NCBI GenBank assembly: GCA_963764505.1
Contig: CAVXSP010000001.1
Coordinates: 186,001 to 250,000 of the forward strand
From: CAVXSP01 sp963764505
GTDB lineage: Bacteria; Acidobacteriota; Vicinamibacteria; Vicinamibacterales; SCN-69-37
Direction of reading: 5' to 3'
DNA: 64,000 nt
Below the pieces are notes generated by a model that did no database searches, was not told the origin of the DNA, and saw only the letters and a list, made by a program, of their open reading frames with translations. A program made the translations under genes and the position numbers. Shown here piece by piece: positions 45,748 to 54,919 of the stretch; within the stretch, counting starts at the first letter, position 1, and each line of letters starts with the position of its first letter.

Positions 45748-47076
45748 CTAGCGCGAGGTCTGCTGGCCTGGCGGGATGACCACCCACTGCCGATTGCGTA
45801 CGGTCAGGCCGGATCGGTCCACCTTCACGCGGAGCTCGTGCGGCTGCCCGTCCCGGTCGGCCTCGGCCGGCTCCACGCCCAGCAGGTAGTAGCCGGAGGT
45901 TTCGCGCAGGACGCGGTCGAAGGCGAAGTCGCCGCCGCCGACGGGGACGTCGATGCGCCGGCCTCCGGCCGATCGCGAGAAGTCCTCGAGCCAGTTGCCC
46001 ATCATCGCGCGGTCGCGGCTGAGGTCGGTGTTGCCGAGGCCGTGCTTGGAGGCCTGTCCGGCACTGGAGAACATCGAGTCGATCTGGACGGTGTAGACGA
46101 TGGCGTTCGCGCGCGCCGCGGTCTGGCCCATCGCCCGGGCGACGCCGCCGACGTCCGGACGCCCGTCGAGGCGGTCGCTCACGGGCAGGCCTCCCGTGAC
46201 GAGCACGACGGCCTTCCTGCCGGGAATCTCGGACAGGAGGCGGAGGAGCGAATCGAGTCCGCTCAGGCTGAGCTGCGCCTCGCGCTCGAGCTGCGTCGCC
46301 AGCGTCAGCCCCTCGGAGTAGATCTTGATCGCACAGTCGAGGTCGTTCTCGCCGGGACATTCACGAGCCTGAATCTTCAGCACGGGATCGAGCGCGCGGG
46401 CGCCGTTCCGCTCCGACAGGGAGCCGGTTCGTGCGACGGTGAGGAACGAGTTCGGGTTGGTGGACTGCGCGGTGATGTCGACGATCTCGTGGGGCGAGAG
46501 ATTGTAGTAGCTGCGGAGCGGCTCCCGCTCGCCCACGAGCCGGCTGAGCCGCACGCTGAGCGGCGCCCGCTGCGTCGACGGCGGAATCCACTGCACCGTG
46601 GGGTAGACGTAGAGACCGACGAGGTCGTCGGGATCGAGCTCGCGGAGGAACGCTTTCGCGGCCTCCATCGCCATCGGCATGTCACCGGGCACGAAGCTCC
46701 CGGAATCCACGGCAAGGATGATCGTCCGCGCCGTTCCGGAGGACGCCTCGTCGTCCTGCGGCGCGACCGACGCCGGCACGACCTTGCCGTTGGCCGCCTG
46801 CTGCGCCAGCTCGCCGTGACGGATGAATTGCGCGGAGACGACGCGCCGGTGCTTGCCGTTGATCGACACGTCGAACTGGCCAGGCGTGAGCTTGCCGATG
46901 GGGTTGCCGTCGTGGTCCATGACCTGGACGTCCACCGCAATGAGGTCGACGGTGCTCCGGAAGACCGGCGGCTGCTGCGCGTGGCCGGCGACCTCCAGCC
47001 CTCCGGCGATCGTGAGAGCGAGCGCGGCCGTAGAAAGGCGAAACACCACGCCTGACGCGGAGGGCAAACCTGGCAT
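45748..47076 (-). CDS. Exported VWFA-related acidobacterial protein
   Basis: This is a secreted protein carrying a von Willebrand factor A-like domain of the type widespread in Acidobacteriota. I chose ATG 47076, giving 442 residues with a signal peptide (LSTAALALTIAGGLEVAGHA). The N-terminal FRSTVDLIAVDVQVMDHDG and LTPGQFDVSINGKHRRVVS regions are typical, followed by a VWA core with LAVDSGSFVPGDMPMAMEA and VVLVTGGLPVSDRLDG. The metal-binding site is degenerate: the usual DxSxS is DSGSF. The C-terminal part (GYYLLGVEPAEADRDGQPHE) matches the family. Its role is not known. It converges with the Gfo/Idh/MocA gene. Confidence 0.9.
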   Translation of the reverse strand: MPGLPSASGVVFRLSTAALALTIAGGLEVAGHAQQPPVFRSTVDLIAVDVQVMDHDGNPIGKLTPGQFDVSINGKHRRVVSAQFIRHGELAQQAANGKVVPASVAPQDDEASSGTARTIILAVDSGSFVPGDMPMAMEAAKAFLRELDPDDLVGLYVYPTVQWIPPSTQRAPLSVRLSRLVGEREPLRSYYNLSPHEIVDITAQSTNPNSFLTVARTGSLSERNGARALDPVLKIQARECPGENDLDCAIKIYSEGLTLATQLEREAQLSLSGLDSLLRLLSEIPGRKAVVLVTGGLPVSDRLDGRPDVGGVARAMGQTAARANAIVYTVQIDSMFSSAGQASKHGLGNTDLSRDRAMMGNWLEDFSRSAGGRRIDVPVGGGDFAFDRVLRETSGYYLLGVEPAEADRDGQPHELRVKVDRSGLTVRNRQWVVIPPGQQTSR

Positions 47077-47187
47077 GATTGGGGTCTCCAGGCCGAATCT
47101 TACCGCAAATCCGGCTTGCCGGACGACCCTCCATTTTGCAGAATGTGAGCTCCGGGCGTACACTCACGCCCCAGGAAAAGGAGGCGC

Positions 47188-47709
47188 ATGCGTGCTCGAT
47201 GGTTCTTCGCGGCGCTCGGACTGGTCGCCCTGGCGCCCGCGCTCTGGGCGCTGCCGGCCCCGCAGCGCGGGGGCGGCGGCGGGATCACCGGACCGGGCGG
47301 CGTCGAGGGCGCCGTCATGGGGAGCGAATCGGCGAGGGAGATGACCCCGTTCGAGGAGTTCGCCGACCGCCTCAAGCTCGACAAGAAGACGCAGGTCCCG
47401 CAGGCCGCCGAAATCGTCAACGCGGCCGCGGCCGAAGCGGCGCCGGTGGGCGTCCAGATGCTCCAGCTCCGACAGCGTCTCCTGAACGACGACCTCTCGG
47501 GCGATGCCGCCGAGGCGAAGTCCGTGCTCGACGCCTACACGGCGGCTGCCGCGAAGATGAGCCACATCGAGGCGGATGCGTTCAGCAAGATCTACGCGCT
47601 GCTCGAGCCGAATCAGCAGTCCAGGGCGCCCCAGGCGTTTGCCCTCATGGCGGGCTTCTTTCAGTCGACGCCGGGGTCTGGCCGAGGCGGGCGAGGAGGC
47701 GGGCGGTGA
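47188..47709 (+). CDS. Small exported protein of unknown function (1)
   Basis: This 173-residue protein starts at ATG 47188 after AGGAGG, with a signal peptide (RWFFAALGLVALAPALWALP) and a glycine-rich segment. The rest is an alanine/glutamate/glutamine-rich helical region (about 50-155) ending in a Gly/Arg tail. The composition resembles periplasmic Spy/CpxP-like helical proteins, but I cannot assign a family. Its stop overlaps the next gene's GTG, so the two are coupled. Divergent from the VWFA gene. Confidence 0.78.
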   Translation: MRARWFFAALGLVALAPALWALPAPQRGGGGGITGPGGVEGAVMGSESAREMTPFEEFADRLKLDKKTQVPQAAEIVNAAAAEAAPVGVQMLQLRQRLLNDDLSGDAAEAKSVLDAYTAAAAKMSHIEADAFSKIYALLEPNQQSRAPQAFALMAGFFQSTPGSGRGGRGGGR

Positions 47710-48191
47710 GACATCGAACTTCGAAAATCGCGTCGCTCGTCGCGGTCGCCGCGCTCTGGCTTCCGGCGGTGGCCGCGGCGCAGCGCGGCGGAGCGGGACG
47801 GGTCAGCCTGTCCAGCACACGCTCGCGACTGGACACGCTGGACGCCGATTTCAAGCTGACGAAGGATCAGAAGAAGGCGGTCAAGTCGGTCCTGGACGAC
47901 GCCTACAAGGATGCGGCGCCGATCCGGGAGGGGTTGACGAAGGCGCACGCCGATATCGCGGTCGCGATTCAGGCGAACAAGGCCGCAGACGTCGACGCCG
48001 CCGTGCAACGGTACGCCGAGCAGGCGGCGGCCATGACGGCGCTCGAGATGAAGGCGCTCGCCGACCTCATGAAACAGCTCACGGACGAACAGCAGCAGAA
48101 CCGGGCCGCCGTCTCCGCGGCGTTCTTCCTGCTGCGCGGCGCGTTCATCGAGAAGAAGTGGGACGACATCCCGAGCGGACACCTGTACTGA
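47706..48191 (+). CDS. Small exported protein of unknown function (2)
   Basis: This 161-residue protein starts at GTG 47706, overlapping the previous stop as GTGA. It has a signal-like N-terminus (KIASLVAVAALWLPAVAAA) ending at a likely cleavage site before QRGG. The mature part is helical: FKLTKDQKKAVKSVLDDAYK, IREGLTKAHADIAVAIQANK and LEMKALADLMKQLTDEQQQN. The pattern of charged helices resembles LTxxQ-type Spy/CpxP periplasmic proteins. Coupled to the previous small gene, with which it may interact; this is inference. Confidence 0.78.
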   Translation: MRHRTSKIASLVAVAALWLPAVAAAQRGGAGRVSLSSTRSRLDTLDADFKLTKDQKKAVKSVLDDAYKDAAPIREGLTKAHADIAVAIQANKAADVDAAVQRYAEQAAAMTALEMKALADLMKQLTDEQQQNRAAVSAAFFLLRGAFIEKKWDDIPSGHLY

Positions 48192-48206
48192 ACTGACGAG
48201 CGTCCA

Positions 48207-49331
48207 CTATCTGTCGAACTTGACGGGTACTGCCTTCCCCATCCGCGCGGCGTCGTAGGCGGCCATCGCGGGCACGAACGATCGATAGGCGTCCTCGATC
48301 GTCCCCACGGTCTGCTGTCCGCGATCCAGACAGGCGATGAGATGGTCGAGCGGCGCCGGTCCGAGGTCGGTCTGGCGTTCGAAGACCCAGTCCTGCGCTC
48401 CAGCGGCCAGCACGGCCCGGCCGGGCACGCGAAAGAACTGGTCCATCATCTCGCCGCGGTTGCCGACGATCTCGATGCGCACCACGGCGTTCTGCTTGGG
48501 GGAGGGCGCCGTCTCGCGCGGCGAGACGATCGTCCACGCGCCTTCGAGCGTGCAGACGACGCCGTTGCCGAGCGTGAACGTTGCGAAGCCCCAGTCTTCG
48601 ACGCCGAGATCCTCGTGGAGCAGATTGGCGATCTTCGCTTCCACCTGGACGACCTCGCGCCCGGTGATCCAGCGGAAGAAATCCACCCAGTAGATGCCTT
48701 CGTCGATCAGCGCGCCGCCGGGGACGTGGCGGGGATCCGCGAACCAGCCGGGCCGGCCCGAGTTCAGCCAGTCCTCCGCAATCGACCAGCGTGACGTCTG
48801 ATGCATCAGGAGGACGTCGCCGATCTCGCCGCGGTCGATGCGGCGCTTCAGATCCGCGTAGCGCAGGCGCAGATGGCACTGGAACGGGAAGCAGAGCACT
48901 CCGGCCCGTCGAACGGCGTCGACCATCTCCCCCGCCTCGCCGACGCTCATCGCCATGGGCTTGCCGAGAATCATGTGCTTCCCGGCGCGGGCCGACCGCA
49001 CGGTGACGTCCTTCAGCTCCGAGACCGGAGCTGCAATATGGACGACGTCCACGCGCTCTTCCGAGAGGAGCGTGCCGTAATCCCGATAGCCCTTTATCCC
49101 GAAGGCGCGGCTGAACTCCTCGAGTTGCCGCGGATGGTGCCAGGCCACGGCAACGAGCTCCGCTCTGGATGATTCCCGGAGCGCCCGGCCGACGCCGTAG
49201 GCCGAATACCAGTGGCCGAGGCCGAGCACGGCGACGCGGTACTTCTGGTGCGTTCGCCCGGGCTTCGGGCTTGGGGCGCCGGGCTTCGGGGCTGGCCTCT
49301 GAACCTTTGGACTGTTCCGTGTGCGCTTCAC
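48207..49331 (-). CDS. Gfo/Idh/MocA family oxidoreductase (2)
   Basis: This is a second NAD(P)-dependent oxidoreductase of this family. The likely start is GTG 49331, just inside the gap after the mutarotase-like gene stop, giving 374 residues. The first 35 residues include a low-complexity stretch (QRPAPKPGAPSPKPGR) that may be untranslated or disordered. The Rossmann core is YRVAVLGLGHWYSAYGVGRA, then GKHMILGKPMAMSVGEAGEM with the family lysine-proline, and GGALIDEGIYWVDFFRWITG. It probably follows the mutarotase-like gene in one transcript, 4 bp apart. Confidence 0.88.
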   Translation of the reverse strand: MKRTRNSPKVQRPAPKPGAPSPKPGRTHQKYRVAVLGLGHWYSAYGVGRALRESSRAELVAVAWHHPRQLEEFSRAFGIKGYRDYGTLLSEERVDVVHIAAPVSELKDVTVRSARAGKHMILGKPMAMSVGEAGEMVDAVRRAGVLCFPFQCHLRLRYADLKRRIDRGEIGDVLLMHQTSRWSIAEDWLNSGRPGWFADPRHVPGGALIDEGIYWVDFFRWITGREVVQVEAKIANLLHEDLGVEDWGFATFTLGNGVVCTLEGAWTIVSPRETAPSPKQNAVVRIEIVGNRGEMMDQFFRVPGRAVLAAGAQDWVFERQTDLGPAPLDHLIACLDRGQQTVGTIEDAYRSFVPAMAAYDAARMGKAVPVKFDR

Positions 49332-49335
49332 GCAG

Positions 49336-50406
49336 CTACTTCGCCGGGATGTAGTAGGTGTAGATGTACTTCCAGTCCATCGTCGCGCCCGGCTGGAGAT
49401 CGATCGCGACGTCGGGCTCGATGGAAATGACGCTGCGGATCGACCAGAGGCTGAGGTCGGCGAGCGGCCGGTCGCTGGTGATCCTGACACCCGCGCCGAC
49501 GCGCCGGTTCTCGACCCGAATGTCATAGTCCTTCACGTCCGCACCGTAGCCCTCGATGCCGAAGAAGATGCGGTCCTGATCCTGGAGCTGCTTCGTGTAG
49601 ACGATCTGCCGGCCCTGAGTCGCGGCAACCGCCGGATCCGGGGCGCTGGTCGGCCTGACGTCGAACGGCAGCGTGATCGAGAAGTCCGGCCCGGTCGGGC
49701 GCCGGTCGAGCACCAGGAAATTGTGGTTGTACTGTCTCGTCTGAATCGGCAGCCGGCCGGCGTTCTGCAGGCGGTGCTCGATGACCAGCTCGGGCCGGCC
49801 GGGGCTCAGGCGGACGGTCTTGCGGTAGACATAACCGTAGCCGGACACCGGATCGTTCAGGCGCTGCGTCGACTCCACGGCATCCGACGTCGTCTGCAGC
49901 GTCCATTCACCGGAGTCGACGATTGGATAGTTACCGTAGCCGCTGTACCGGCTGTCGTCCGGCTTCCGCAGGACGCCGACGCCGATCTTGACGAACGTCC
50001 CGCCCGGCGCGGCCGAGTCGTAGCCGAGCGCCGTGCGGAACTCCTCGACCGGCCCAACGGCCGCGCTCTGCGCGCTGGCCACGATCTGGTCGCCGCGGTA
50101 GACGAAGTCCCGGACCGAGGGATCGAGGCCATCGAACCAGGGGCCGTAGTAGTCGTGCCCGGCGAACACCAGGCTCGTGATGACGCCGGACCAGTCGAAG
50201 CGGGTCGATCGGTAGAAGCCCTTCTGCGTGTCGGGCAGAGAGACCCGCGCCTGGATCTGTCCGTTCGAGATCTGCGCTTCCGGGTAGTGAGTCTGAGAGG
50301 AATCCACTCCGCGCCCCTGCGGTGCCGAGGACAGCATGCCAGGCGACAGTGCCAGTGCGGCACACACCAGACCGGCCAGGCCGACGCGTGGCGTCGCCAA
50401 TCTCAT
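49336..50406 (-). CDS. Exported aldose 1-epimerase-like protein
   Basis: This 356-residue exported protein starts at ATG 50406 with a signal peptide (VGLAGLVCAALALSPGMLSS). The mature sequence (SNGQIQARVSLPDTQKGFYR, SGYGYVYRKTVRLSPGRPEL, QTRQYNHNFLVLDRRP) suggests a galactose mutarotase-like beta-sandwich; the NHNF segment fits the pattern of that superfamily. I could not place all catalytic residues, so enzyme activity is not certain. The context of sugar oxidoreductases and isomerases supports carbohydrate binding. The gene ends 4 bp before the downstream oxidoreductase start. Its terminator-side boundary is the TonB receptor terminator at 50439-50470. Confidence 0.72.
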   Translation of the reverse strand: MRLATPRVGLAGLVCAALALSPGMLSSAPQGRGVDSSQTHYPEAQISNGQIQARVSLPDTQKGFYRSTRFDWSGVITSLVFAGHDYYGPWFDGLDPSVRDFVYRGDQIVASAQSAAVGPVEEFRTALGYDSAAPGGTFVKIGVGVLRKPDDSRYSGYGNYPIVDSGEWTLQTTSDAVESTQRLNDPVSGYGYVYRKTVRLSPGRPELVIEHRLQNAGRLPIQTRQYNHNFLVLDRRPTGPDFSITLPFDVRPTSAPDPAVAATQGRQIVYTKQLQDQDRIFFGIEGYGADVKDYDIRVENRRVGAGVRITSDRPLADLSLWSIRSVISIEPDVAIDLQPGATMDWKYIYTYYIPAK

Positions 50407-50438
50407 CGCAGCGCGCAGGATATCAGAAAAAACGAAAC

Positions 50439-50470
50439 GGCCCCGGCCGCACGCTGGTGCGACCGGGGCC
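50439..50470 (-). terminator. Hairpin terminator of TonB-dependent receptor copy 1
   Basis: A 14-bp stem with one mismatch (50439-50452 with 50457-50470) and a 4-base loop lies 43 bp beyond the receptor stop. On the minus strand it is followed by a T-rich run (complement of CAGAAAAAACGAAA, 50424-50437), a standard intrinsic terminator. Closely related hairpins follow receptor copy 2 and the fourth remnant. Confidence 0.85.
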
Positions 50471-50512
50471 GGTGTGTGGCTGGTGGCGCGCCTTCAGGCG
50501 CGTCCCGGACCG

Positions 50513-53500
50513 TCAGTAGTCGAAGCGGATCGTGACCGAAGCGTTGAACGGATTCTGCACCGCGGTGTACTTGCCGGTGTTGGCGTTGGTGTTGCCGCCG
50601 CCGAGCCCGCCCGTCGCGTTCACGTCGGTGAACGTGAACGACGCGTTCATCGCGTTCCATTCGACCTGGTTGAACAGGTTGTAGAACTGGATCTGGAGGC
50701 GGACGTTGCCGCCGCGGCCGACTTTGACCGGCAGGCGACGCGCCATCGTGAAGTCCCAGTTCGACCAGCCCGGGTTGCGCAGCACGGCGTAGCCGACGTT
50801 GCCCAGGTTGCCCTGCGCGCCCGGACCAAGCGTCCCGCCCGAAGAGAACGCGGTGTTGGTCGGGAGCGGACGCTGCAGCGCGGCCAGGTTGAAGTGCGCC
50901 TGGTCCTCGAAGAGCGCCGTGCCGGTGGGGTTCGCGTTGTAGCCGCTGGTCAGCGACTGGCCCGCGACGTACTCACAGTGCACGGACACGCCCGAGAGCG
51001 TCGGGTCGCTGTTCGCAATGCCGCTCTTGTTGGTGCCGCAGCTCGGGTTGATCGGGTCGCCCGTCACGATCGTCGTGACACCGGAGGCTTCCCATCCCGA
51101 CAGGATGGCCTTGGCAATGGACGGCAGGTTCGGGCTCGGGATCTGGTAGCTGTAGTTGAAGACCGCCACGTGCCGGCGCTCCTCGCCCTGGTCGGACGCC
51201 GTCTGCGGCCCGTAGTACAGCGCGCGCAGGCCGGCCTGGCCGGACACCGACTCGGTCACGTAGTCCCAGCCGTGCATGCCCTCGCCCTTGGCCAGCGTGT
51301 AGGCCACGCCGAACTGCAGACCCTTGGTCAGCCGGTGCTGGACGCTGATCTGCAGCGAGTTGTAGTTCAACCCGACCTCGTTCGTCGTGTCGAAGTTGAT
51401 CGCGCCAATCCCCGGGAACTGGTTCCGGAGGAAGTTGGAGCTGACCGCCTCGTTGTTGAACAGGTTGTTCGGATCCGCGTAGGCGTAGACCGGGATGTTG
51501 TTGATGTTCTTCTGCTGCCGGTAGTGGCGGCCGAAGTTCCCGACCCACGCGACCTCGGCGACCGTGTTGAAGCCGATGTCGCGCTGCACCGCGAAGTTAC
51601 CCTGGTAGTGCCGCTCGGCCTGGAGCTGGTCCGGGGCGGCGAGGCTCTGTGCCTGAACCAAGGCATCCAGCTGTGCGTTGCCATTCGGAATCTTGGTGCT
51701 CTGCGGGCTGACGGCGAGGTTGCCGGCCGAGACGAGCTGGCCGATCTCATCGATGTTCGCGTTGAGCACCTGGCGGGTGATCGAGATGAGCGGCCCGCCG
51801 TTGAACCCGTAGTAGCTGCGGTTGTAGAGGTTGTAGAACAGGCCGGTGGCGCCGCGGACGGCGGTCTTGCCGTTGCCGAACACGTCCCAGGCGAAGCCGA
51901 CGCGCGGCCCCCAGGAAAGCGGCCGGAGCGTCTCGTACTGGCCGGGCTGCCCGGAGCCGCTGCCGATGTAGCTGCCGTCGGCGATATTGCCGCTCCCCGG
52001 CACGACCGTGCCCGAGAACGCCTGCCCGACGACCTGGCCGGTCAGCGGGTTGACCGCCTTCCGGTTCGACGACGAGCAGGTCTGGTCACCCGTCGTGCCG
52101 GCCTTCGCGCAGTACGGCAGGAAGAGGACCGGAGCCTGGCCCTGGCTGTAGAGCGCCGGGTCGAACGCCGAGTTGTAGTTGCGCACTTCGTAGAGCGGCC
52201 CGTTGTGCGTGAGCCGCACGCCGTAGTCCAGCGTGAAGCGCGGCGTCATCCGCCACGTGTCCTGCGCGTAGCCCTCGGTCAGCCAGTGCCGGATGTCGTA
52301 GTCGATCCGGACGTCGCGCTCGTTGTAGTTGTTGAAGACGCCGATGAGCGCGTTGGCGTAGCCGTTCCCCGTGCTGAGCGGGTTGCTGCCATTGTGGCCG
52401 AAGTTGTAGGAACCGGCGTAGTCCTGCGAGCCCGGCTCGGTCTTGCTGTCGCGCTCGGTCGAGAACCCGAACTTGAAGCTGTGCCGGCCGCGGACCATCG
52501 TCAGGTCGTCGGCGAACGTGAACCGGTAGTTCTGGTTCCAGCGCGGCACCGGCCCGCTCGACCCGCCCGGCGAGATGTAGCCGTAGTTCGACAGGTTGCC
52601 GCCCGCGAACAGGGTGTACGGGAAGTACGGGTACTGATCGTGCGTTCTCGTTCGTCAGGTGCGGCTCACCGTAGGCGCCGAACGGAGCCAGCCTCGGAGG
52701 ATCCGGCAGCGTCTGGTTGATGTCCGGGTTGAAGGCGCCGCGATACCAGTTGGTGTAGTCGCTGGCCTGGATCGCGCCTTCCTGCCGCTTGAAGCCCCAG
52801 TGGTTCTGGGAGAAGCCCGCAGTGAACTCGTTGACGACCGTCGGCTTGAGCACCTGCGTCAGCGTGCCGGTGAAGAGGTTGCCCGGGAACACGTTGTCGC
52901 TCGAGCCGATGCCCGGCATGATGTTGTTGAAGCTGGTGTTGTCGTCCCGGTCGAACAGGCCGCGGACGCTGAACCGCGTCTTCTGGCTGAGCACCGTGTC
53001 CACGCGCGTGACGATGTCCTTGCGGTGGTGGATCGGCGTCAGGTCCGACGCGTTGTTGCCGGCCCAGGCGTTCCCGGACGACGGGTCGATCTTGTCGTTG
53101 GGCAGCGGCAGCAGGTTGAGCATCGACCGGCCCATCGAGTTGAAGTACTTCGGGTTGACGATGTTGGTCTGCGTCGACGTCCCCGAGCAGGCCACGCCGC
53201 TCATGCCGCCCGTACCCGCCGCGCAGTAGAAGTCCGGCGCGGAGGTGCCATACGGATTCGTCACGCCCACCAGTGTCGTCCCGCCGAACTGCGAAAGGAC
53301 GCCAGAGGGGTTCGCGCGAAGGGCCCCCGCCGACGTGCCCGCCGGCGCCGTGCACGGGAAGTCGCTGGCGCTGCGGCAGTAGTAGCTCTGGGAGAAGTCG
53401 CCGGCCCGCTCGAGCGCCGTCGGCAGGTTGTTGTACTGCACCGACGTCGGGCGGATGTCGTTGGTGTACTCCGACGAGGCGAAGAAGAAGAGCTTCTTGG

Positions 53501-54431
53501 TCGCCGTGCGGCTGTTGAAGCCGGGCAGGATCACCGGCCCGCCGATGCTGAAGCCGGTCAGGTCCACGCCGAAGAACGGCTTGGCGTTGTCCTTCTTGAT
53601 GCGCAGATAGTCGTTCTTGTTCATCCAGTCGCGGCGGCCGTTGTACCAGGCCGAGCCCTTGAACTCATTGGTGCCCGACTTGGTGACCATGACGACCTGG
53701 CCGCTGGCCATCCGGCCGTTCTCCGCCGTGTAGCCGCTGCTGATGACGTTGACTTCCGCGACCGAGTCGATGTTGGGCGTGATGTGCGTCGTGCCGTTGC
53801 CGCCCTCTTCGCCGACCGGGACGCCGTCAATCGTCGTGTTCTTGTTGAGCGAGTTGCCGCCGTTGATGCTCAGGTAGCGGCCCGAGGCCCAGTTGGTGAA
53901 GTCGCGCGTGCCCTGCGCGTCGACGACGCCGGGCAGGATCTTCAGCATGCCGAAGATGTCGCGGCCCTTGACCTGGACGGTCGTGAGCAGGTCGCTGGTG
54001 AGGTTCTTCTGCAGCGCGCTGCTGGTCGTCTGGACGGGGGTGACTTCCGCCGTGACGTTGACGGTCTCACTCACGCCGCCGGCGCTGAGCGTCAGTTTGT
54101 TGAGGTCGCGGACTTCGCCGGCCGACAGATTGACGCTCGTGTCGACGGCCTTGAAGCCCTCCATGGTGATCTTGACGGTCCAAGCGCCCGGCGGCAGCGC
54201 GACCAGCCGGAATACGCCCTGTTCACTGGTGACGGCCGTGCGAACGGTGCCGTTCGCGGCGTTGGTGACGGTGACGGTCGCCCCCGGGACGACCCCGACG
54301 TTGTCGACAACGGTGCCGCTCAACGTCGCGGTGTTCAGACCCTGCGCAAACGCGGTGGTCGCGCCTGCGAGACAGAGCAACAAAGCGGCACAGCGCACGA
54401 GCCGTGCCTGACGACTTCCTCTCAGATCCAT
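50513..54431 (-). CDS. Oar-like TonB-dependent receptor, tandem copy 1 (one frameshift)
   Basis: This is an outer-membrane TonB-dependent transporter with an N-terminal carboxypeptidase-regulatory domain. Start ATG 54431 follows AAAGGAA. The signal region is followed by LSGTVVDNVGVVPGATVTV (regulatory domain), a plug with NTTIDGVPVGEEGGNGTTHI, and a long barrel ending NPFNASVTIRFDY. The frame breaks after PHLTNEN: an extra base at 52643 must be removed to read HDQYPYFPYT; the corrected length is 1305 residues. Compared with copies 2 and 3, the segment near residue 360 is different (SYYCRSASDFPCTAPAGTSA). Transport substrate unknown; sugars or oligosaccharides are suggested by the neighbours. 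Confidence 0.88.
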
Positions 54432-54544
54432 ACGTTCCTTTCGGCTCCCTTCCGACCCATCGTCCCCAGCCGGCGACATCCGGCGCACCGGTGAGGACGA
54501 AGGTAGGACTGTAGTTCGGGTCGGGGCCTACCATAGCACAGGTC

Positions 54545-54603
54545 CTGTCGAGACAGTAGTCAGGCCAGAATCAGCCAGTAGATTCCACTATTTAGGACAG
54601 TAT
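54545..54603 (-). promoter_or_regulatory. CAGTA-type motifs upstream of receptor copy 1
   Basis: The region upstream of copy 1 contains CTGTCGAGACAG (54545-54556, a perfect inverted repeat), CAGTAG sites near 54554-54581 and GGACAGTAT (54595-54603). GGACAGTAT also appears upstream of copies 2 and 3, so it is probably part of a shared operator or promoter. The gap 54432-54919 otherwise holds a palindromic repeat and the copy 2 terminator; no gene is seen. Confidence 0.45.
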
Positions 54604-54680
54604 TATCGGGCTGGGAAGAGCAGGTCATTCCGCGGCCAAGGGCCGTGATCGGGCGGCGGAAGAGCGGGACTCTTATACCC

Positions 54681-54801
54681 GTTTCCGAGTCGGTGTAGCA
54701 CGCCGCCGGCGCTCAGCTCGCACCCAGGCGCGCACGCCTGCGCAGAAACCGCGCGCCGCTCGCCATTCGCGCCGTGCGGCGTACTGCACCGACTCGGAAA
54801 C
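54681..54801. repeat. 121-bp imperfect palindrome resembling the IS-flanking repeats
   Basis: Inverted arms of 26 bp (54681-54706 and 54776-54801, two mismatches) enclose about 69 bp. The left arm contains CGGTGTAGCACGC, whose layout matches the GTGTAGTGCGC of the repeats at 9853 and 12307 without being the same sequence. It lies between two receptor genes. No open frame is present. A dispersed REPIN-like family is suspected. Confidence 0.6.
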
Positions 54802-54822
54802 GCCTACAGGCGCAAAAGAAAA

Positions 54823-54857
54823 GACCCCGGCCGCACCGCATGGGTGCGACCGGGGTC
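54823..54857 (-). terminator. Hairpin terminator of TonB-dependent receptor copy 2
   Basis: A 15-bp stem with one mismatch (54823-54837 with 54843-54857) and a 5-base loop lies 62 bp beyond the copy 2 stop. On the minus strand an A/T-rich run follows (complement of GCAAAAGAAAA, 54812-54822). The stem resembles the copy 1 terminator, as expected of duplicated units. Confidence 0.8.
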
Positions 54858-54919
54858 GTGGGCGACCGGTCAGGCCGGTCCGACGTCCGGGGGTCCAGCC
54901 CGGACGTCGACGTGTTTGC

